Source: Vibrionaceae bacterium (GTDB taxonomy: Bacteria > Pseudomonadota > Gammaproteobacteria > Enterobacterales > Vibrionaceae). Taken from it: DNA of 64,000 nucleotides. The translations under genes were made by a program, and so were the position numbers. The DNA lies in assembly GCA_018222805.1 (NCBI GenBank), contig JAAEZQ010000003.1, positions 62,001-126,000 of the forward strand, read 5' to 3'. Below, piece by piece: positions 8,815-18,434 of the stretch (its first letter is position 1; each line of letters begins with the position of its first letter). The notes beneath the pieces are model-generated. The model saw nothing but the letters and a program-made list of their open reading frames with translations. It made no database searches and was not told where the DNA came from.

Positions 8815-10238
8815 AGTGAACGACCCAGATAATGAGTTAACGTGCTTGAAAGACTTTTGAGTGAAGCACCTGAAATCAACTGGAATCGAATGGCAAAAGC
8901 GATAACGCCTAACGGCTGAAGCAGCAGCATTAACGCGGACACCTCGATACTTTGATGATACCGACTGGTTAATAGAAACAGCACCGTTAACGTTATCAGC
9001 GCACAGATAGGACTGGTTTGATAATCCAGATAATGCGCACGTTGGCTAAACCAGATTGTGAATATGAATCGACTTAATTGCCCCGCGATCAACCCGTAAA
9101 GCATTGCTTCAATGCCGAGGTCAGCAGAAAGGATACAAATCACCATCGCCAATGCAGTGGAGGCGAGGTTAATATACAAAAGCTGAGAGGTGTGCTTTTG
9201 GTAGAGAATGCCGAAGTTGGTCAACTCGACCAGCTCTTTGAATAGCATCATTGTTATGGTCATTCCAACCAAAGCGATAGCAGGCTGGTAAGAGTCCGGT
9301 AAAGAGAACGAAATAAAAAGCTGACTAAGCCATGCCACAGCGACAGCAATAACGCACAACAGCAGTATCCCTTGAGTCGTCACGCTAGCGACATGTTCAC
9401 CTCCATTTTTGTCCATGGTTTCGAAACGTTTTGGCATCCACCACATATGAAAAGGTTGGATAAGAATCCCGACGCTAAGCGCGAATTTAGCCGCAATCGC
9501 ATACATGCCTAAGGTTTCTAAATCGGCTGCTCCAGCGATCAGCCACCTTTCTGCACCACTTAAACCAAAAGCCACCACACCGGACAACATTAGCGGCGCA
9601 GAGTAGCGTATATAACGAATAAAGCGTTGTTTGTTAGGTAGGGAAAATGGAAAGTTGATGAAAACGTGCAAAAACAAAAATTGGATAAAGGTACACGCGA
9701 TATTGAGGGCAAAAATGAGTGTCACGTCGGGTTTGTGTGTCAGGGCGACAACAAGTAAAGAAACCTGAGCTAAAACGGTCACGACACATATCTTAAAGAA
9801 CAAGATTGCTTGATTATGCAACCTTAACCAAGCAAGACTGATTGCAAGAGGCGCTTCGTAGCACAATACCAAAGCCATAAATAGGATTTGCTCACTGCTG
9901 AACATCGAGAGCTTAAAAGGGACTAGGTAGTAAATGAACACGATAAATAAACTCAGACTGAAAGAAACAACGAGCGATACACTGTACAGTTGAGAAGCTT
10001 TTCTTTTTCGAACCGTGAAGCGACTGATTGTGCCTATAAATCGATAGAGATTTTCATGCATTGCAATGCCAACAATCAGACTAAAGAATACCGTTGTGAT
10101 ACCGAGCAGCTCAAGATGACCGATTTCTTGCGGTGACAAGTATTGGGCCATAAGAGGCAAAGTGAATAGTGACACACCTTTAATGAGGAACAGGCTGACT
10201 GCATATAAACTGATGTTTTTCAGATGGCTAACATTCAT
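8811..10238 (-). CDS. sypK: SypK: polysaccharide flippase (Wzx/MATE-like)
   Basis: A 475-residue integral membrane protein with 12-14 hydrophobic helices and the pattern of the polysaccharide-biosynthesis/oligosaccharide-translocase family (N-terminal SLFLIKGVSLFTLPLMAQYLSPQEIG; internal GAERWLIAGAADLETLGMYAIAAKF). It should flip the lipid-linked Syp unit to the periplasm for SypL. It starts 25 bases after sypJ and is coupled to sypL by an ATGA overlap. Confidence 0.9.
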   Translation of the reverse strand: MNVSHLKNISLYAVSLFLIKGVSLFTLPLMAQYLSPQEIGHLELLGITTVFFSLIVGIAMHENLYRFIGTISRFTVRKRKASQLYSVSLVVSFSLSLFIVFIYYLVPFKLSMFSSEQILFMALVLCYEAPLAISLAWLRLHNQAILFFKICVVTVLAQVSLLVVALTHKPDVTLIFALNIACTFIQFLFLHVFINFPFSLPNKQRFIRYIRYSAPLMLSGVVAFGLSGAERWLIAGAADLETLGMYAIAAKFALSVGILIQPFHMWWMPKRFETMDKNGGEHVASVTTQGILLLCVIAVAVAWLSQLFISFSLPDSYQPAIALVGMTITMMLFKELVELTNFGILYQKHTSQLLYINLASTALAMVICILSADLGIEAMLYGLIAGQLSRFIFTIWFSQRAHYLDYQTSPICALITLTVLFLLTSRYHQSIEVSALMLLLQPLGVIAFAIRFQLISGASLKSLSSTLTHYLGRSL

Positions 10239-10263
10239 TGCAAAACTTCCTATTCAAACTGAA

Positions 10264-11445
10264 TTAATCGCATGCTTGAATGACGGATGTAACCACGTCA
10301 CCATTAATGTGTTGCGCAAACTTTTGGTAGCAACGCTCAGCTTTATAGCGGGCAGAGATTTCTAACGCATGCTGGCTGCAACGATGAAATGCTTGTTGAT
10401 CGTTATTTGCGTAGAGCAGGGCATCGCACAAAGAATCAGGGTTTCCAGGCTGATACTTAATACAGTTTTCATTGTGGGTCAGTGTCTTGTCCCAATATGC
10501 GCCATCTTGAGGAATGACAACGCACATACCTGCAGCCAGAGCCTCTAGAATTGATAAGCCGAATGGCTCATTACAGCTGGTTGAAACAAAGATGTTGGAT
10601 TGACTCCGGATATCATCCAGGTTTTCGGGATCTTCATACCATATGGTGTGGGACAGAAAAACCGGAGCGTTGGATGTTGGTAAACAAGTATCCACGGGGC
10701 GAATGTAGCAAACATTGAGTACGACAGGCTGACCAATAGCGGCTCTCTTGGATGCTTTTATTAACGTTTCCAGACCTTTCCATTTCAGTAGCGACGCAGC
10801 CCAAAAGTAAATAGGCGTATTCTTTTGACATTCCTTTGGCCAACGTGAAGCCGGAATTCCATTCACAAATGACTGATACTGAGATGAGTTTAAGTAACTT
10901 TCAGCGATTGCCGACGTGTCTTTTATTTTAGTCCCTGTTTTGAGGTAAGTTTCTAGTGCCGCTTTGAGGCTACAACGGGTAGAGGGTAAGTAAAACACGG
11001 CGTTCGCTCTGGTAAGACAATAGCCAATAGAGCGTGAGAGCCCGACGTTGCCGTGGATAAATTGAACGACTTCAATATTAAGAACCATCTGTAACAAATA
11101 GACTGGCATATCCATACCAGGCCCTGAAGCGCCAATGACTGTCGTAATGCCGCGATGTTGAAGTAATGACTTTAACAATACCAATAGGAGATACAATTGG
11201 TTTAGCCAGTAGAGAATCCCATTGTGCTGACTCATTAACCAAGGAATTGGGGAAATGGAAATCAAAGTAACATTGTGTTTGGCGTAGAATTCTGTTTGCT
11301 TCCAGAATGCCGGGTCTACTGTTGCGACAATGAAATCATTGGACTCTACACGACATATATTGAGCGCATCACTGGTTGCAATCTTAGAGCCTCCTTTAAA
11401 TGCGATAGGGTCAAAAATAAGCGTTTTCTTGTTTTGACTAGTCAT
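10264..11445 (-). CDS. sypJ: SypJ: glycosyltransferase, GT4-like
   Basis: A 393-residue GT-B enzyme. The donor-binding half shows YFWAASLLKWKGLETLI and STSCNEPFGLSILEALAAGM, an EX7E motif. The start is set at 11445: GGAGG stands six bases upstream of this ATG, whereas the in-frame ATG at 11457 has no site. The gene overlaps the 3' end of sypI by 8 bases. Role by position is Syp oligosaccharide assembly. Confidence 0.87.
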   Translation of the reverse strand: MTSQNKKTLIFDPIAFKGGSKIATSDALNICRVESNDFIVATVDPAFWKQTEFYAKHNVTLISISPIPWLMSQHNGILYWLNQLYLLLVLLKSLLQHRGITTVIGASGPGMDMPVYLLQMVLNIEVVQFIHGNVGLSRSIGYCLTRANAVFYLPSTRCSLKAALETYLKTGTKIKDTSAIAESYLNSSQYQSFVNGIPASRWPKECQKNTPIYFWAASLLKWKGLETLIKASKRAAIGQPVVLNVCYIRPVDTCLPTSNAPVFLSHTIWYEDPENLDDIRSQSNIFVSTSCNEPFGLSILEALAAGMCVVIPQDGAYWDKTLTHNENCIKYQPGNPDSLCDALLYANNDQQAFHRCSQHALEISARYKAERCYQKFAQHINGDVVTSVIQACD

Positions 11446-12643
11446 GCTGGCCTCCAAACGACAAACGGTTTACCACATAGCTTTTAAGGGGTAATAAGGT
11501 ACTTATTAGAGATCGATTGGATACAAATGGCTGTTCCAATAAGTCTCTATAAAGAAGTTCTATTTTTCGGCAACTGACAGATAGATCATAATTTTTGGTG
11601 ATATGCTCAAAACCGCTCATCCCGTACTGTTCACATAGTTCAGGATTATTGATTACCACGCGCATCGCTTTTGCTAATGGGTCAATGCCCTGATTCGGAT
11701 ACAGAATTCCAGTTTCGCCATGGGAAATGAATTCAGGAATTCCGCCTTCAAGTGGCGCGATAACCGGGATTTTAGCAAGGGCAGCTTCTGCTACAGCCAG
11801 CCCAAAGGCTTCGCTTCGAGCACCACTGATAAAGGCATCACATCCCTTAAGCCATCCAACAACATTGGTTTGTTCACCAACAAAGTGAATACGATTGCTT
11901 AGGTGCAGGCGCTCGGCTTGTTGGAGAAGCTTGTCCATTAAAGCGCCATCGCCAATGACAACAAGACTGACGTTAGGATACTCAAAAGTAACGTGACGCA
12001 TTGCGTTTATGATCCGGTCTACGCCTTTACGGTGAATTAGGGAGCCGACCGTCGCAAAAATAAAATCATGCTCTGGAATGGACAGTGCCTCTCTGACATC
12101 GACTTTTTGCTGCGCGGATAGAGATACGGTATCAATACCATTGTGAATGACAGATATTTTTTCGTTAGGGTAACCATCTTTAACCATGAATTCTGCGACG
12201 TACTGACTGACCGAAATAATGTGGGGAGAAAGATGCAGGCCAAGTGTCATGCGGTCGCGCACCGGATAAGGGCTGTGGAGCTGGGTAACGACGGGCACTT
12301 TCTTCATTCGCGCAGCGGCCAACATCCACTGGCAGGGCGCGCCACTATTAATGTGTACAAGGTCTACTTTTTCACGTTCAATGAGCTCGCAACCGTGCTT
12401 AATCAGACCAAACCAACTTGATACGTTGTATTTAGGTGGTTTCCAGCCAAGCAGCAGTGGAAAATGATTAAGCTGAGTCGGAACATTCATAAGTTCTAAT
12501 TGTCTTGAGAGTTCGTGACTATTGGTCCAAACGTAAGACGCGTAGTGATGGTGTTCCATGTACTTAATAAGATCGAGTAAACATTTCTCGCTGCCTCGTA
12601 TCCAATCATCGCCGTAATGTACAAATAGAATCTTTCTCTTCAT
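11438..12643 (-). CDS. sypI: SypI: glycosyltransferase, GT4-like
   Basis: A 401-residue cytoplasmic GT-B glycosyltransferase with clear family motifs: FVHYGDDWIRGSEKCLLDL at the N-terminus, FATVGSLIHRKGVDRIINA, and the EX7E segment GARSEAFGLAVAEAALAKIPV. The 170-base region upstream of its ATG carries a sigma-54 promoter and SypG-like element, so it probably begins a sypI-J-K-L transcript. This separates it from the regulatory genes upstream, as in A. fischeri. Confidence 0.9.
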   Translation of the reverse strand: MKRKILFVHYGDDWIRGSEKCLLDLIKYMEHHHYASYVWTNSHELSRQLELMNVPTQLNHFPLLLGWKPPKYNVSSWFGLIKHGCELIEREKVDLVHINSGAPCQWMLAAARMKKVPVVTQLHSPYPVRDRMTLGLHLSPHIISVSQYVAEFMVKDGYPNEKISVIHNGIDTVSLSAQQKVDVREALSIPEHDFIFATVGSLIHRKGVDRIINAMRHVTFEYPNVSLVVIGDGALMDKLLQQAERLHLSNRIHFVGEQTNVVGWLKGCDAFISGARSEAFGLAVAEAALAKIPVIAPLEGGIPEFISHGETGILYPNQGIDPLAKAMRVVINNPELCEQYGMSGFEHITKNYDLSVSCRKIELLYRDLLEQPFVSNRSLISTLLPLKSYVVNRLSFGGQHD

Positions 12644-12702
12644 GCCAACCCCTCACATCGTATTTGCATAAAACAGTTAATTGCACTTTTTGATATGACT
12701 AA

Positions 12703-12718
12703 CGCAAATGTGATGCCA
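12703..12718 (-). promoter_or_regulatory. Sigma-54 promoter of sypI
   Basis: The minus strand reads TGGCATCACATTTGCG: -24 TGGCAT, a 5-base spacer and -12 TTGCG. Five of six -24 bases and the full TTGC core match. It lies 60 bases before the sypI ATG and 69 bases downstream of the SypG-like element. Confidence 0.72.
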
Positions 12719-12787
12719 AGAAGAGAGTAGTTGTATGTGTTTGTTTTTAAGGTGATTTATAGGCGACTTGAGGTGGGGCTTTATTGT

Positions 12788-12802
12788 TTCTCAATTTGAC
12801 AA
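12788..12802 (-). promoter_or_regulatory. Putative SypG-binding element upstream of sypI
   Basis: TTCTCAATTTGACAA lies in the sypH-sypI gap. The following bases (TCAGA) extend the similarity to the second element before sypA, which also continues TGACAATCAGA. Confidence 0.62.
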
Positions 12803-12813
12803 TCAGATTGAGA

Positions 12814-13836
12814 TCAATTGGGGAAGTAGAGTTTCATCATTTTTGGGATGACGGCAGATTGAGAATAGTGTTGTTCAACGATATTAATCGCCTGCTTTTT
12901 AATCGCTAATTGCTGGTGAGGTTCGAGGGATAGGTAGGTGTTTAAAGCCTCATTCAATTGATTGACGTTTTCGACTAAATACCCGTTGGTTTCGTGTTTA
13001 ATGAGCTTAGACATATTGCCTACATTAAGTGAGATGACAGGGATACCTCTCGCCATCGCTTCAAGCGCGGTCATGGGTAAGCCTTCATAACGAGAGCAAA
13101 TGATCAAAATGCCAATATGTTGCCAAATGGCGTCCATGTTGTTTTGGTGACCATGAAACCTGACGTTTGCTGGATCGCCCTGTTTTAGCTCAGACTGCAT
13201 TGCCCCCGAGCCATAAAGATCAAACTGCCGTGTTTGATTTAGGCGCGCCAAGTCAATAAATCGATCAGGTCCTTTCTCATGGCTTAGCCTGCCAACAAAC
13301 GCAATTTGGTTTCCTGTTGAGGTAGATAGCGTCTTGGTATCAATAAAATTATTGAAACTTTCCGATCTAGTTATCAGCTTTTGCGCAATGCTTTCACTCA
13401 CTGCGATTGAGTGATTTGAAACAAACGTGGTCAATCGGTCGACACAGTCATATACCCACACCTTACCTGATGAGGTTTCTCCAGCGTGATACGTAGATAT
13501 TTGGCGAACTCTTGTCACCATCCTTGCCAGCTTGCAGACTAAGCTTGCTTTATAGCCATGAGCGTGGAGTAGAGCCGGTTTTTGATTTCGTACTTGGCTA
13601 ATTAAGGCGTTAAAATAATTCGTGTCAGCAGAGTCCAGAAACTGGACAGCAATGCCATTTGATTCCAGCTTATTTTTGAGCAATTGCGGTTTGGAATAAG
13701 ATCGCAGCAACATGACTCTTACAGGGACTTCAAAATGCTTGAGCCCATTTGCAAGCTCAAGCACATGTGTTTCAATACCACCGAAAGCCAGGCTGTCGAT
13801 GACTAGCCAGACTTCGTTACACGAGTTGTTGCTCAT
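12814..13836 (-). CDS. sypH: SypH: glycosyltransferase, GT4-like
   Basis: A 340-residue GT-B glycosyltransferase with SLAFGGIETHVLELANGL near the N-terminus (acceptor-side GG-E-H pattern), FVGRLSHEKGPDRFIDLA in the donor domain and CSRYEGLPMTALEAMARGIPV, the EX7E motif. The start ATG lies 20 bases inside the end of sypG, so the two are translationally linked. It is therefore cotranscribed with the regulators, unlike the other transferases. Confidence 0.87.
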   Translation of the reverse strand: MSNNSCNEVWLVIDSLAFGGIETHVLELANGLKHFEVPVRVMLLRSYSKPQLLKNKLESNGIAVQFLDSADTNYFNALISQVRNQKPALLHAHGYKASLVCKLARMVTRVRQISTYHAGETSSGKVWVYDCVDRLTTFVSNHSIAVSESIAQKLITRSESFNNFIDTKTLSTSTGNQIAFVGRLSHEKGPDRFIDLARLNQTRQFDLYGSGAMQSELKQGDPANVRFHGHQNNMDAIWQHIGILIICSRYEGLPMTALEAMARGIPVISLNVGNMSKLIKHETNGYLVENVNQLNEALNTYLSLEPHQQLAIKKQAINIVEQHYSQSAVIPKMMKLYFPN

Positions 13837-15277
13837 CTTCAGCTTCCCAGGCTTGCTTCTTACGGTATACCGTAGAAGGGCTAAGCTCTAAAAGTACCGC
13901 CGCGTTCAGCACGTTTCCGTCGCAGTAATCAATGGCTTGCTGTATTGCCTCACGTTCAATTTGCCACATTGGCCTTATCGCCACAGGTCTTTCAATTTGC
14001 TGCTCAGCAACTGCGTCGTGACTATTTTCTGGAGCCTGATTGATCACGGCCGGTTGTGGCGTGATGATTGGCTCAGGTTTAGCTACGGTGTTTTGCTTTG
14101 GCGTACGGCTTGATGTGACCTGAGATGGTAAATGCTCAAGGCGCAAATGGCTATCGTCATTAAGGACGACAATATTGCGAATAATATTTTGCAGTTGACG
14201 AACGTTACCCGGCCACGCGTAGCGTTTTAGCGTTGGCTCTGCGTCTCGGTGTATGGCGTTGAACTTTTTGCCATCTTCTTTCGCGTACAGTTTAAGGAAG
14301 TGAGTCGCTAAAGTCGTAATATCATTGCCGCGCTCGCGCAGTGGTGGCATATCAATAGGCACTACATGAACACGGTAGTAGAGATCTTCTCTGAAACGGC
14401 CTTCTTCTACTTCAACAAGAGGATCTCGGTTCGTCGCACAGATTATACGAATATCGACTTTCATTTCTTTATTTGCGCCTAGTGGGGTAAACGTACCTGT
14501 TTGCAAAAATCTGAGTAATTTCTTTTGCATTTCAAGTTCCATCTCACAGAGCTCATCAAGAAAAAGCGTACCACCGTTGGCCATTGAGGCCGCGCCTTTG
14601 CGATCGGCTGTGGCTCCTGTAAATGCGCCCCTGACGTGACCAAAGATTTCACTTTCCATGAGATCTTTTGGAATCGCACCGCAGTTGATGGCGATAAATG
14701 GTTTATCTTTACGCTTACTCTCTCGGTGGATGGCTTCGGCGCACACTTCCTTACCCGTACCACTTTCACCGACAATAAAAACACTTGCTGTCGTTGGTGC
14801 CACTGAATCGATGATCTTGTACACGCCTTGCATTGGAAGGCTAGATCCGATGAAGCCGTGGAATCGGTTTCTATCGAATTTGTTTTCTATGTCTTCGACA
14901 AGGTTTTCCAGTTTAACTTGTTGTAAGTGCAGAGCGATTGAGGTCTTTAGACGATCAGCATTAATTGGTTTTTCCAGAAAGTCTTTCGCCCCTTTTTGCA
15001 CAAGGCTAACCGCCAGATCAACTGAGCCATGTGCCGTGGCAACGACGACGGATGTCGGGACTTGGTTCGCGTTAATCCAATCCAGAATTTGCTCGCCATC
15101 CATGTCGGGCAGTCTGAAGTCTAGAATAACCAATTGCGGAACATTTCTTTCAATAAAGGCGATGGCTTCTTTACCTGTTTCTACGTGAAACAGTTCATAG
15201 GGCTCATGCTGTACATACTGTTTGTACAAGATAGCAAGAGAAGTTGAGTCTTCTATTAGTAGTACTTTTGGTTTCAT
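13817..15277 (-). CDS. sypG: SypG: sigma-54-dependent response regulator
   Basis: A 486-residue NtrC-type activator. The receiver domain (residues 4-120) has the acidic pair E9-D10, phosphoacceptor D53 and K103 in LEKP. The AAA+ domain (about 140-375) contains Walker A GESGTGKE (170-177) and the sigma-54 contact loop GAFTGA (217-222). A Fis-type helix-turn-helix lies near 454-476 (GNVLNAAVLLELSPSTVYRKK). A variable linker of about 45 residues precedes the DNA-binding part. By analogy with A. fischeri it is phosphorylated through SypF and activates the four sigma-54 promoters described here. Confidence 0.93.
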   Translation of the reverse strand: MKPKVLLIEDSTSLAILYKQYVQHEPYELFHVETGKEAIAFIERNVPQLVILDFRLPDMDGEQILDWINANQVPTSVVVATAHGSVDLAVSLVQKGAKDFLEKPINADRLKTSIALHLQQVKLENLVEDIENKFDRNRFHGFIGSSLPMQGVYKIIDSVAPTTASVFIVGESGTGKEVCAEAIHRESKRKDKPFIAINCGAIPKDLMESEIFGHVRGAFTGATADRKGAASMANGGTLFLDELCEMELEMQKKLLRFLQTGTFTPLGANKEMKVDIRIICATNRDPLVEVEEGRFREDLYYRVHVVPIDMPPLRERGNDITTLATHFLKLYAKEDGKKFNAIHRDAEPTLKRYAWPGNVRQLQNIIRNIVVLNDDSHLRLEHLPSQVTSSRTPKQNTVAKPEPIITPQPAVINQAPENSHDAVAEQQIERPVAIRPMWQIEREAIQQAIDYCDGNVLNAAVLLELSPSTVYRKKQAWEAEDEQQLV

Positions 15278-15300
15278 TGGAGCTGTCCTCTCTTAAGCCT

Positions 15301-17613
15301 TTATAGTTGTGTTGGTTCAATAAACCCTTGCTGCTTTCTTTCCTCTAATGCTTTTAGTGACTCTTTGGCAACAACTTGAAGTTTTTGCTTGTAGCTGAAA
15401 GCCTGCTCTTGTTTGCCGTCTAAGCAAAGATGCTCGATTTTTCGCGCGAAATTGGACAGAGTTCTATTCCCAAGTGCGAGAGCTGAACTACCTAGGGTGT
15501 GCGCTTCAAACTCTACCGTTTCTTTGTCTTGAGACTCCATAGCTTGATATATTTTTGCTAAACGCTGCTGAGATTCTTCAAGATAATGCTCGATGAGCAA
15601 TGGAATGACATCGGCACTCGTGTCTGCGATCATTTGCTGCAAAATCTGTTCGTCTACTAAATCCAAATTTACTTCTTCCTCACGTTGGTTCACTTGACCT
15701 ACGCTTGTATTTGAATATAAGTTTTGTTGCTCAATCAAATGGCAGGGGCCTGATTTTAGATCTTTGTTTTCCTCTTGGCCTTCATTTAAGAATAGGTTAA
15801 TTTTTTCAATTAGTTGTGACAGCCTTAGGGGTTTTGATAAGTAGTCGTTCATGCCAGATGCAAGAAACTTTTCTTTATCACCAGCCAGTGAGTGTGCAGT
15901 TAGGGCAATGATGGGGATATCGCACGCCTTACTGTCATCAAGACTCCGAATCGCTTTGCAGGCTTGTATGCCATCCATTTCAGGCATTGATATATCCATA
16001 AAGATCAGGTCATATTGATATTCCTGAACCATTGAAACCGCTTGTTTGCCATTTTCGGCGATATCGATAGATAGGCCAACCCGCTTGAACATTTCTCGTA
16101 TGACGAGCTGATTCGCTTTGTTATCTTCTGCGACAAGAATACGAGCGTTTGAACGAATCAACTCTTGACGGAGTGAGTCAAGAGTTGGAGAGGCCAGTAA
16201 CTCATCTGCTACGGAGAGAGTGATGTCAAATGTGAATGTACTGCCCACTCCGGGCGTGCTCTCGACAGTGACGTCTCCTTCCATAAGGGTACAGAGTCGG
16301 CGACAGATAGCGAGACCAAGCCCCGAGCCTTCTTTGCTACGTGAATAGGTTTGGTCAGCCATCGTAAACTCATCAAATAAGTAATCAATCGAGCTATTGT
16401 TGATGCCTATTCCAGTGTCTTGGATTTGGCAGGTGATTTTTACTCGCCCTTGTTCCAATGCCTCCGACCCAACTTTAACTGTGACGCTTCCTTCGTGAGT
16501 AAACTTGATGGCATTGCCAATCAGGTTGAGCAGTATCTGTTTGACGCGGTTTTTGTCTCCGCTGACTTTGCTTGGAACAGTGCCCTCAATGTAGCAATGT
16601 AAAATAAGGTTTTGACTCTTGGCTGTGGGCAAAAATGAATTCACCACGCTTTCGACACACTGTCTGAAGTCGAAAGGTTTATCTTCCAGAATGAGCGTAT
16701 TGGACTCCATACGAGTGAAATCAAGAATGTCATTAATGACGGAAAGTAGGAAATTTCCCGATTCAGTGGCGGTTGCGACCAGCTTTCTTTGCTCGTTAGT
16801 GAGCTTAGTTTCTTCAAGGATATTTAATATGCCCAATACGCCATTCATCGGAGTACGTATCTCATGAGACATGGAGGCGAGAAAGCGGCTTTTAGAGTCG
16901 TTCGCTTGTTCGGCACCCTCACGTGCTGCAGTGAGATTTTGGTAGTCTTGTTCTAACTTAGCCGACATCTCATCGAATGCTTTAATGACTTCACCAAGCT
17001 CATCTTTGGAATAGTGATTGAGCTGAAATCCTGGGCCTTTTTCCCTAAGTGTTTGGGCAGCAGTAGTTAAACGGGTGAGATTCTTAGTGAGATAGGCGCC
17101 AAGGATAAAGGAGAAAAACGCAACCAGTACGACTTCGATAGCTGCGATACTGATAATTGCTTGCTGTGCGTTAACGAGCATGTTGCTGATAGGATGCGTT
17201 TCGAATCCCATATCCACATACCCATATATATTGCCATTACCTTCAATTGGGGTTCGCAGATCGAAGATGCCGTCATTGACATCATTTAGAGATTCATCAC
17301 TTGCCATTGAACGTTCGAGTAACGCTGTGTCACCTGCCCACGCCATTTCGTTGTCGCCGCGTAACACACGAACGTAAGCAACATCTTCTAAGTCAATGAA
17401 TTCTTTGACTAAGTCATCCAGAGTGGCTAAATCAGTAGAAAGTAGAGCATCTTTAGCTGCATGAGCAAACATAACTGCACTTGAATGAGCCCTTTGGATC
17501 AATTGTTTCTCGTTGGATTCCGAGAGAAAACTCATCGCGTTAGCCACCAAGATGATGAGGGCTGTAATTTCGATGACAGCAATGCCAAGTATTGTTTTAG
17601 AACGCAAAGTCAT
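15301..17613 (-). CDS. sypF: SypF-like hybrid sensor histidine kinase with HPt domain
   Basis: A 770-residue inner-membrane kinase: transmembrane helices at about 7-30 and 152-177 flank a periplasmic sensor region, then HAMP, HisKA with H250 ([11 protein letters not shown]), HATPase (NLIGNAIKFT, DTGIGI, GSGLGLAI), a receiver with D540 and a C-terminal HPt with H705 (EAHTLGSSALALG). This is a complete phosphorelay cassette for SypG. GGAGG precedes the ATG. The gene directly upstream, 12 bases away, encodes a periplasmic PhnD-like protein, suggesting the periplasmic region reads that protein. Start and domain order are clear; the ligand is unknown. Confidence 0.92.
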   Translation of the reverse strand: MTLRSKTILGIAVIEITALIILVANAMSFLSESNEKQLIQRAHSSAVMFAHAAKDALLSTDLATLDDLVKEFIDLEDVAYVRVLRGDNEMAWAGDTALLERSMASDESLNDVNDGIFDLRTPIEGNGNIYGYVDMGFETHPISNMLVNAQQAIISIAAIEVVLVAFFSFILGAYLTKNLTRLTTAAQTLREKGPGFQLNHYSKDELGEVIKAFDEMSAKLEQDYQNLTAAREGAEQANDSKSRFLASMSHEIRTPMNGVLGILNILEETKLTNEQRKLVATATESGNFLLSVINDILDFTRMESNTLILEDKPFDFRQCVESVVNSFLPTAKSQNLILHCYIEGTVPSKVSGDKNRVKQILLNLIGNAIKFTHEGSVTVKVGSEALEQGRVKITCQIQDTGIGINNSSIDYLFDEFTMADQTYSRSKEGSGLGLAICRRLCTLMEGDVTVESTPGVGSTFTFDITLSVADELLASPTLDSLRQELIRSNARILVAEDNKANQLVIREMFKRVGLSIDIAENGKQAVSMVQEYQYDLIFMDISMPEMDGIQACKAIRSLDDSKACDIPIIALTAHSLAGDKEKFLASGMNDYLSKPLRLSQLIEKINLFLNEGQEENKDLKSGPCHLIEQQNLYSNTSVGQVNQREEEVNLDLVDEQILQQMIADTSADVIPLLIEHYLEESQQRLAKIYQAMESQDKETVEFEAHTLGSSALALGNRTLSNFARKIEHLCLDGKQEQAFSYKQKLQVVAKESLKALEERKQQGFIEPTQL

Positions 17614-17625
17614 TACAGCCTCCGG

Positions 17626-18426
17626 TTATTCGAGTACTTTGATATTGAGTGCTCTTACATCATCCCAATCTGTATCGCTAGCTACTTCGAATCCATTGAT
17701 ATTCAATAACTGTAGGGACTCAACCCCTTCAAGTGTTGTATCTATGGACACGAGCGCTTGTTGGATAGACTCGACTTGGTCGAGAGTCATTCTCGGGTGA
17801 TAAGCTATGGCATGTGCTGTGTATGCTTTTGTTGTCCAAATCGGCTCTAGCTGAGATTTAACAGCGTCCGGTAATAAGTTAAAGGTCCTCAACACGCCGC
17901 CACCCGCTGGGTAAAACCCTCTTGCCACCGACAAATACACCGAGTCGTGTGACGTTACGTAGTCAGACTCAAACGCGACGTTAGCCTCTCTCAAATCACT
18001 TTGTGTCAATACTGTCGCCGCAAAGGCAGCCGGTGAAGGGAAGGCGATCTTTTGTCCTTGTAACGCTTGTAAAGACTCAATATTGTTAGCTTTCCTCGCC
18101 ACTAGGATTCCGCTTATCTTCTTATTCTTGGCTTTGGCGATGGCTTGATAACCAGGATGTTCACTGTAGACGGTGTAATGGTATGGGTTCATGTAAGCGA
18201 CATCGTATTCGCCAGCAGATAAACGTTTTTCAAATTCCGGAATGTTAGGAGCGGTACTAAAGGAGACGTCATAACCTGTTTTTTTGCTTATTTCAGCAAC
18301 GAGAGGACCCCATTGCTGGGCCAGTCGGCTAGCAGATTGCTGAGGGACAACGCCAAATGTAAGGGGTTCAGCAACGGTTACTGCCGAAAGTATCAGAGTC
18401 GAAAGGGTGATGAAGATTTTTTTCAT
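17626..18426 (-). CDS. PhnD-like periplasmic substrate-binding protein in the sypE position
   Basis: A 266-residue secreted protein: a cleavable signal peptide (MKKIFITLSTLILSAVTVAEP) then a phosphate/phosphite/phosphonate-binding-protein fold (LTFGVVPQQSASRLAQQWGPL, AGEYDVAYMNPYHY, GQKIAFPSPAAFAATV). The start at 18426 is chosen because it gives a perfect signal peptide and has AGGAT upstream; the frame extends back into sypD. No ABC permease or ATPase is nearby, so a sensory role with the adjacent SypF kinase is more likely than uptake. In A. fischeri this slot holds sypE (phosphatase/kinase response regulator); no sypE-like gene is present here. Ligand unknown. Confidence 0.85.
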   Translation of the reverse strand: MKKIFITLSTLILSAVTVAEPLTFGVVPQQSASRLAQQWGPLVAEISKKTGYDVSFSTAPNIPEFEKRLSAGEYDVAYMNPYHYTVYSEHPGYQAIAKAKNKKISGILVARKANNIESLQALQGQKIAFPSPAAFAATVLTQSDLREANVAFESDYVTSHDSVYLSVARGFYPAGGGVLRTFNLLPDAVKSQLEPIWTTKAYTAHAIAYHPRMTLDQVESIQQALVSIDTTLEGVESLQLLNINGFEVASDTDWDDVRALNIKVLE

Positions 18427-18434
18427 AGCAAATC

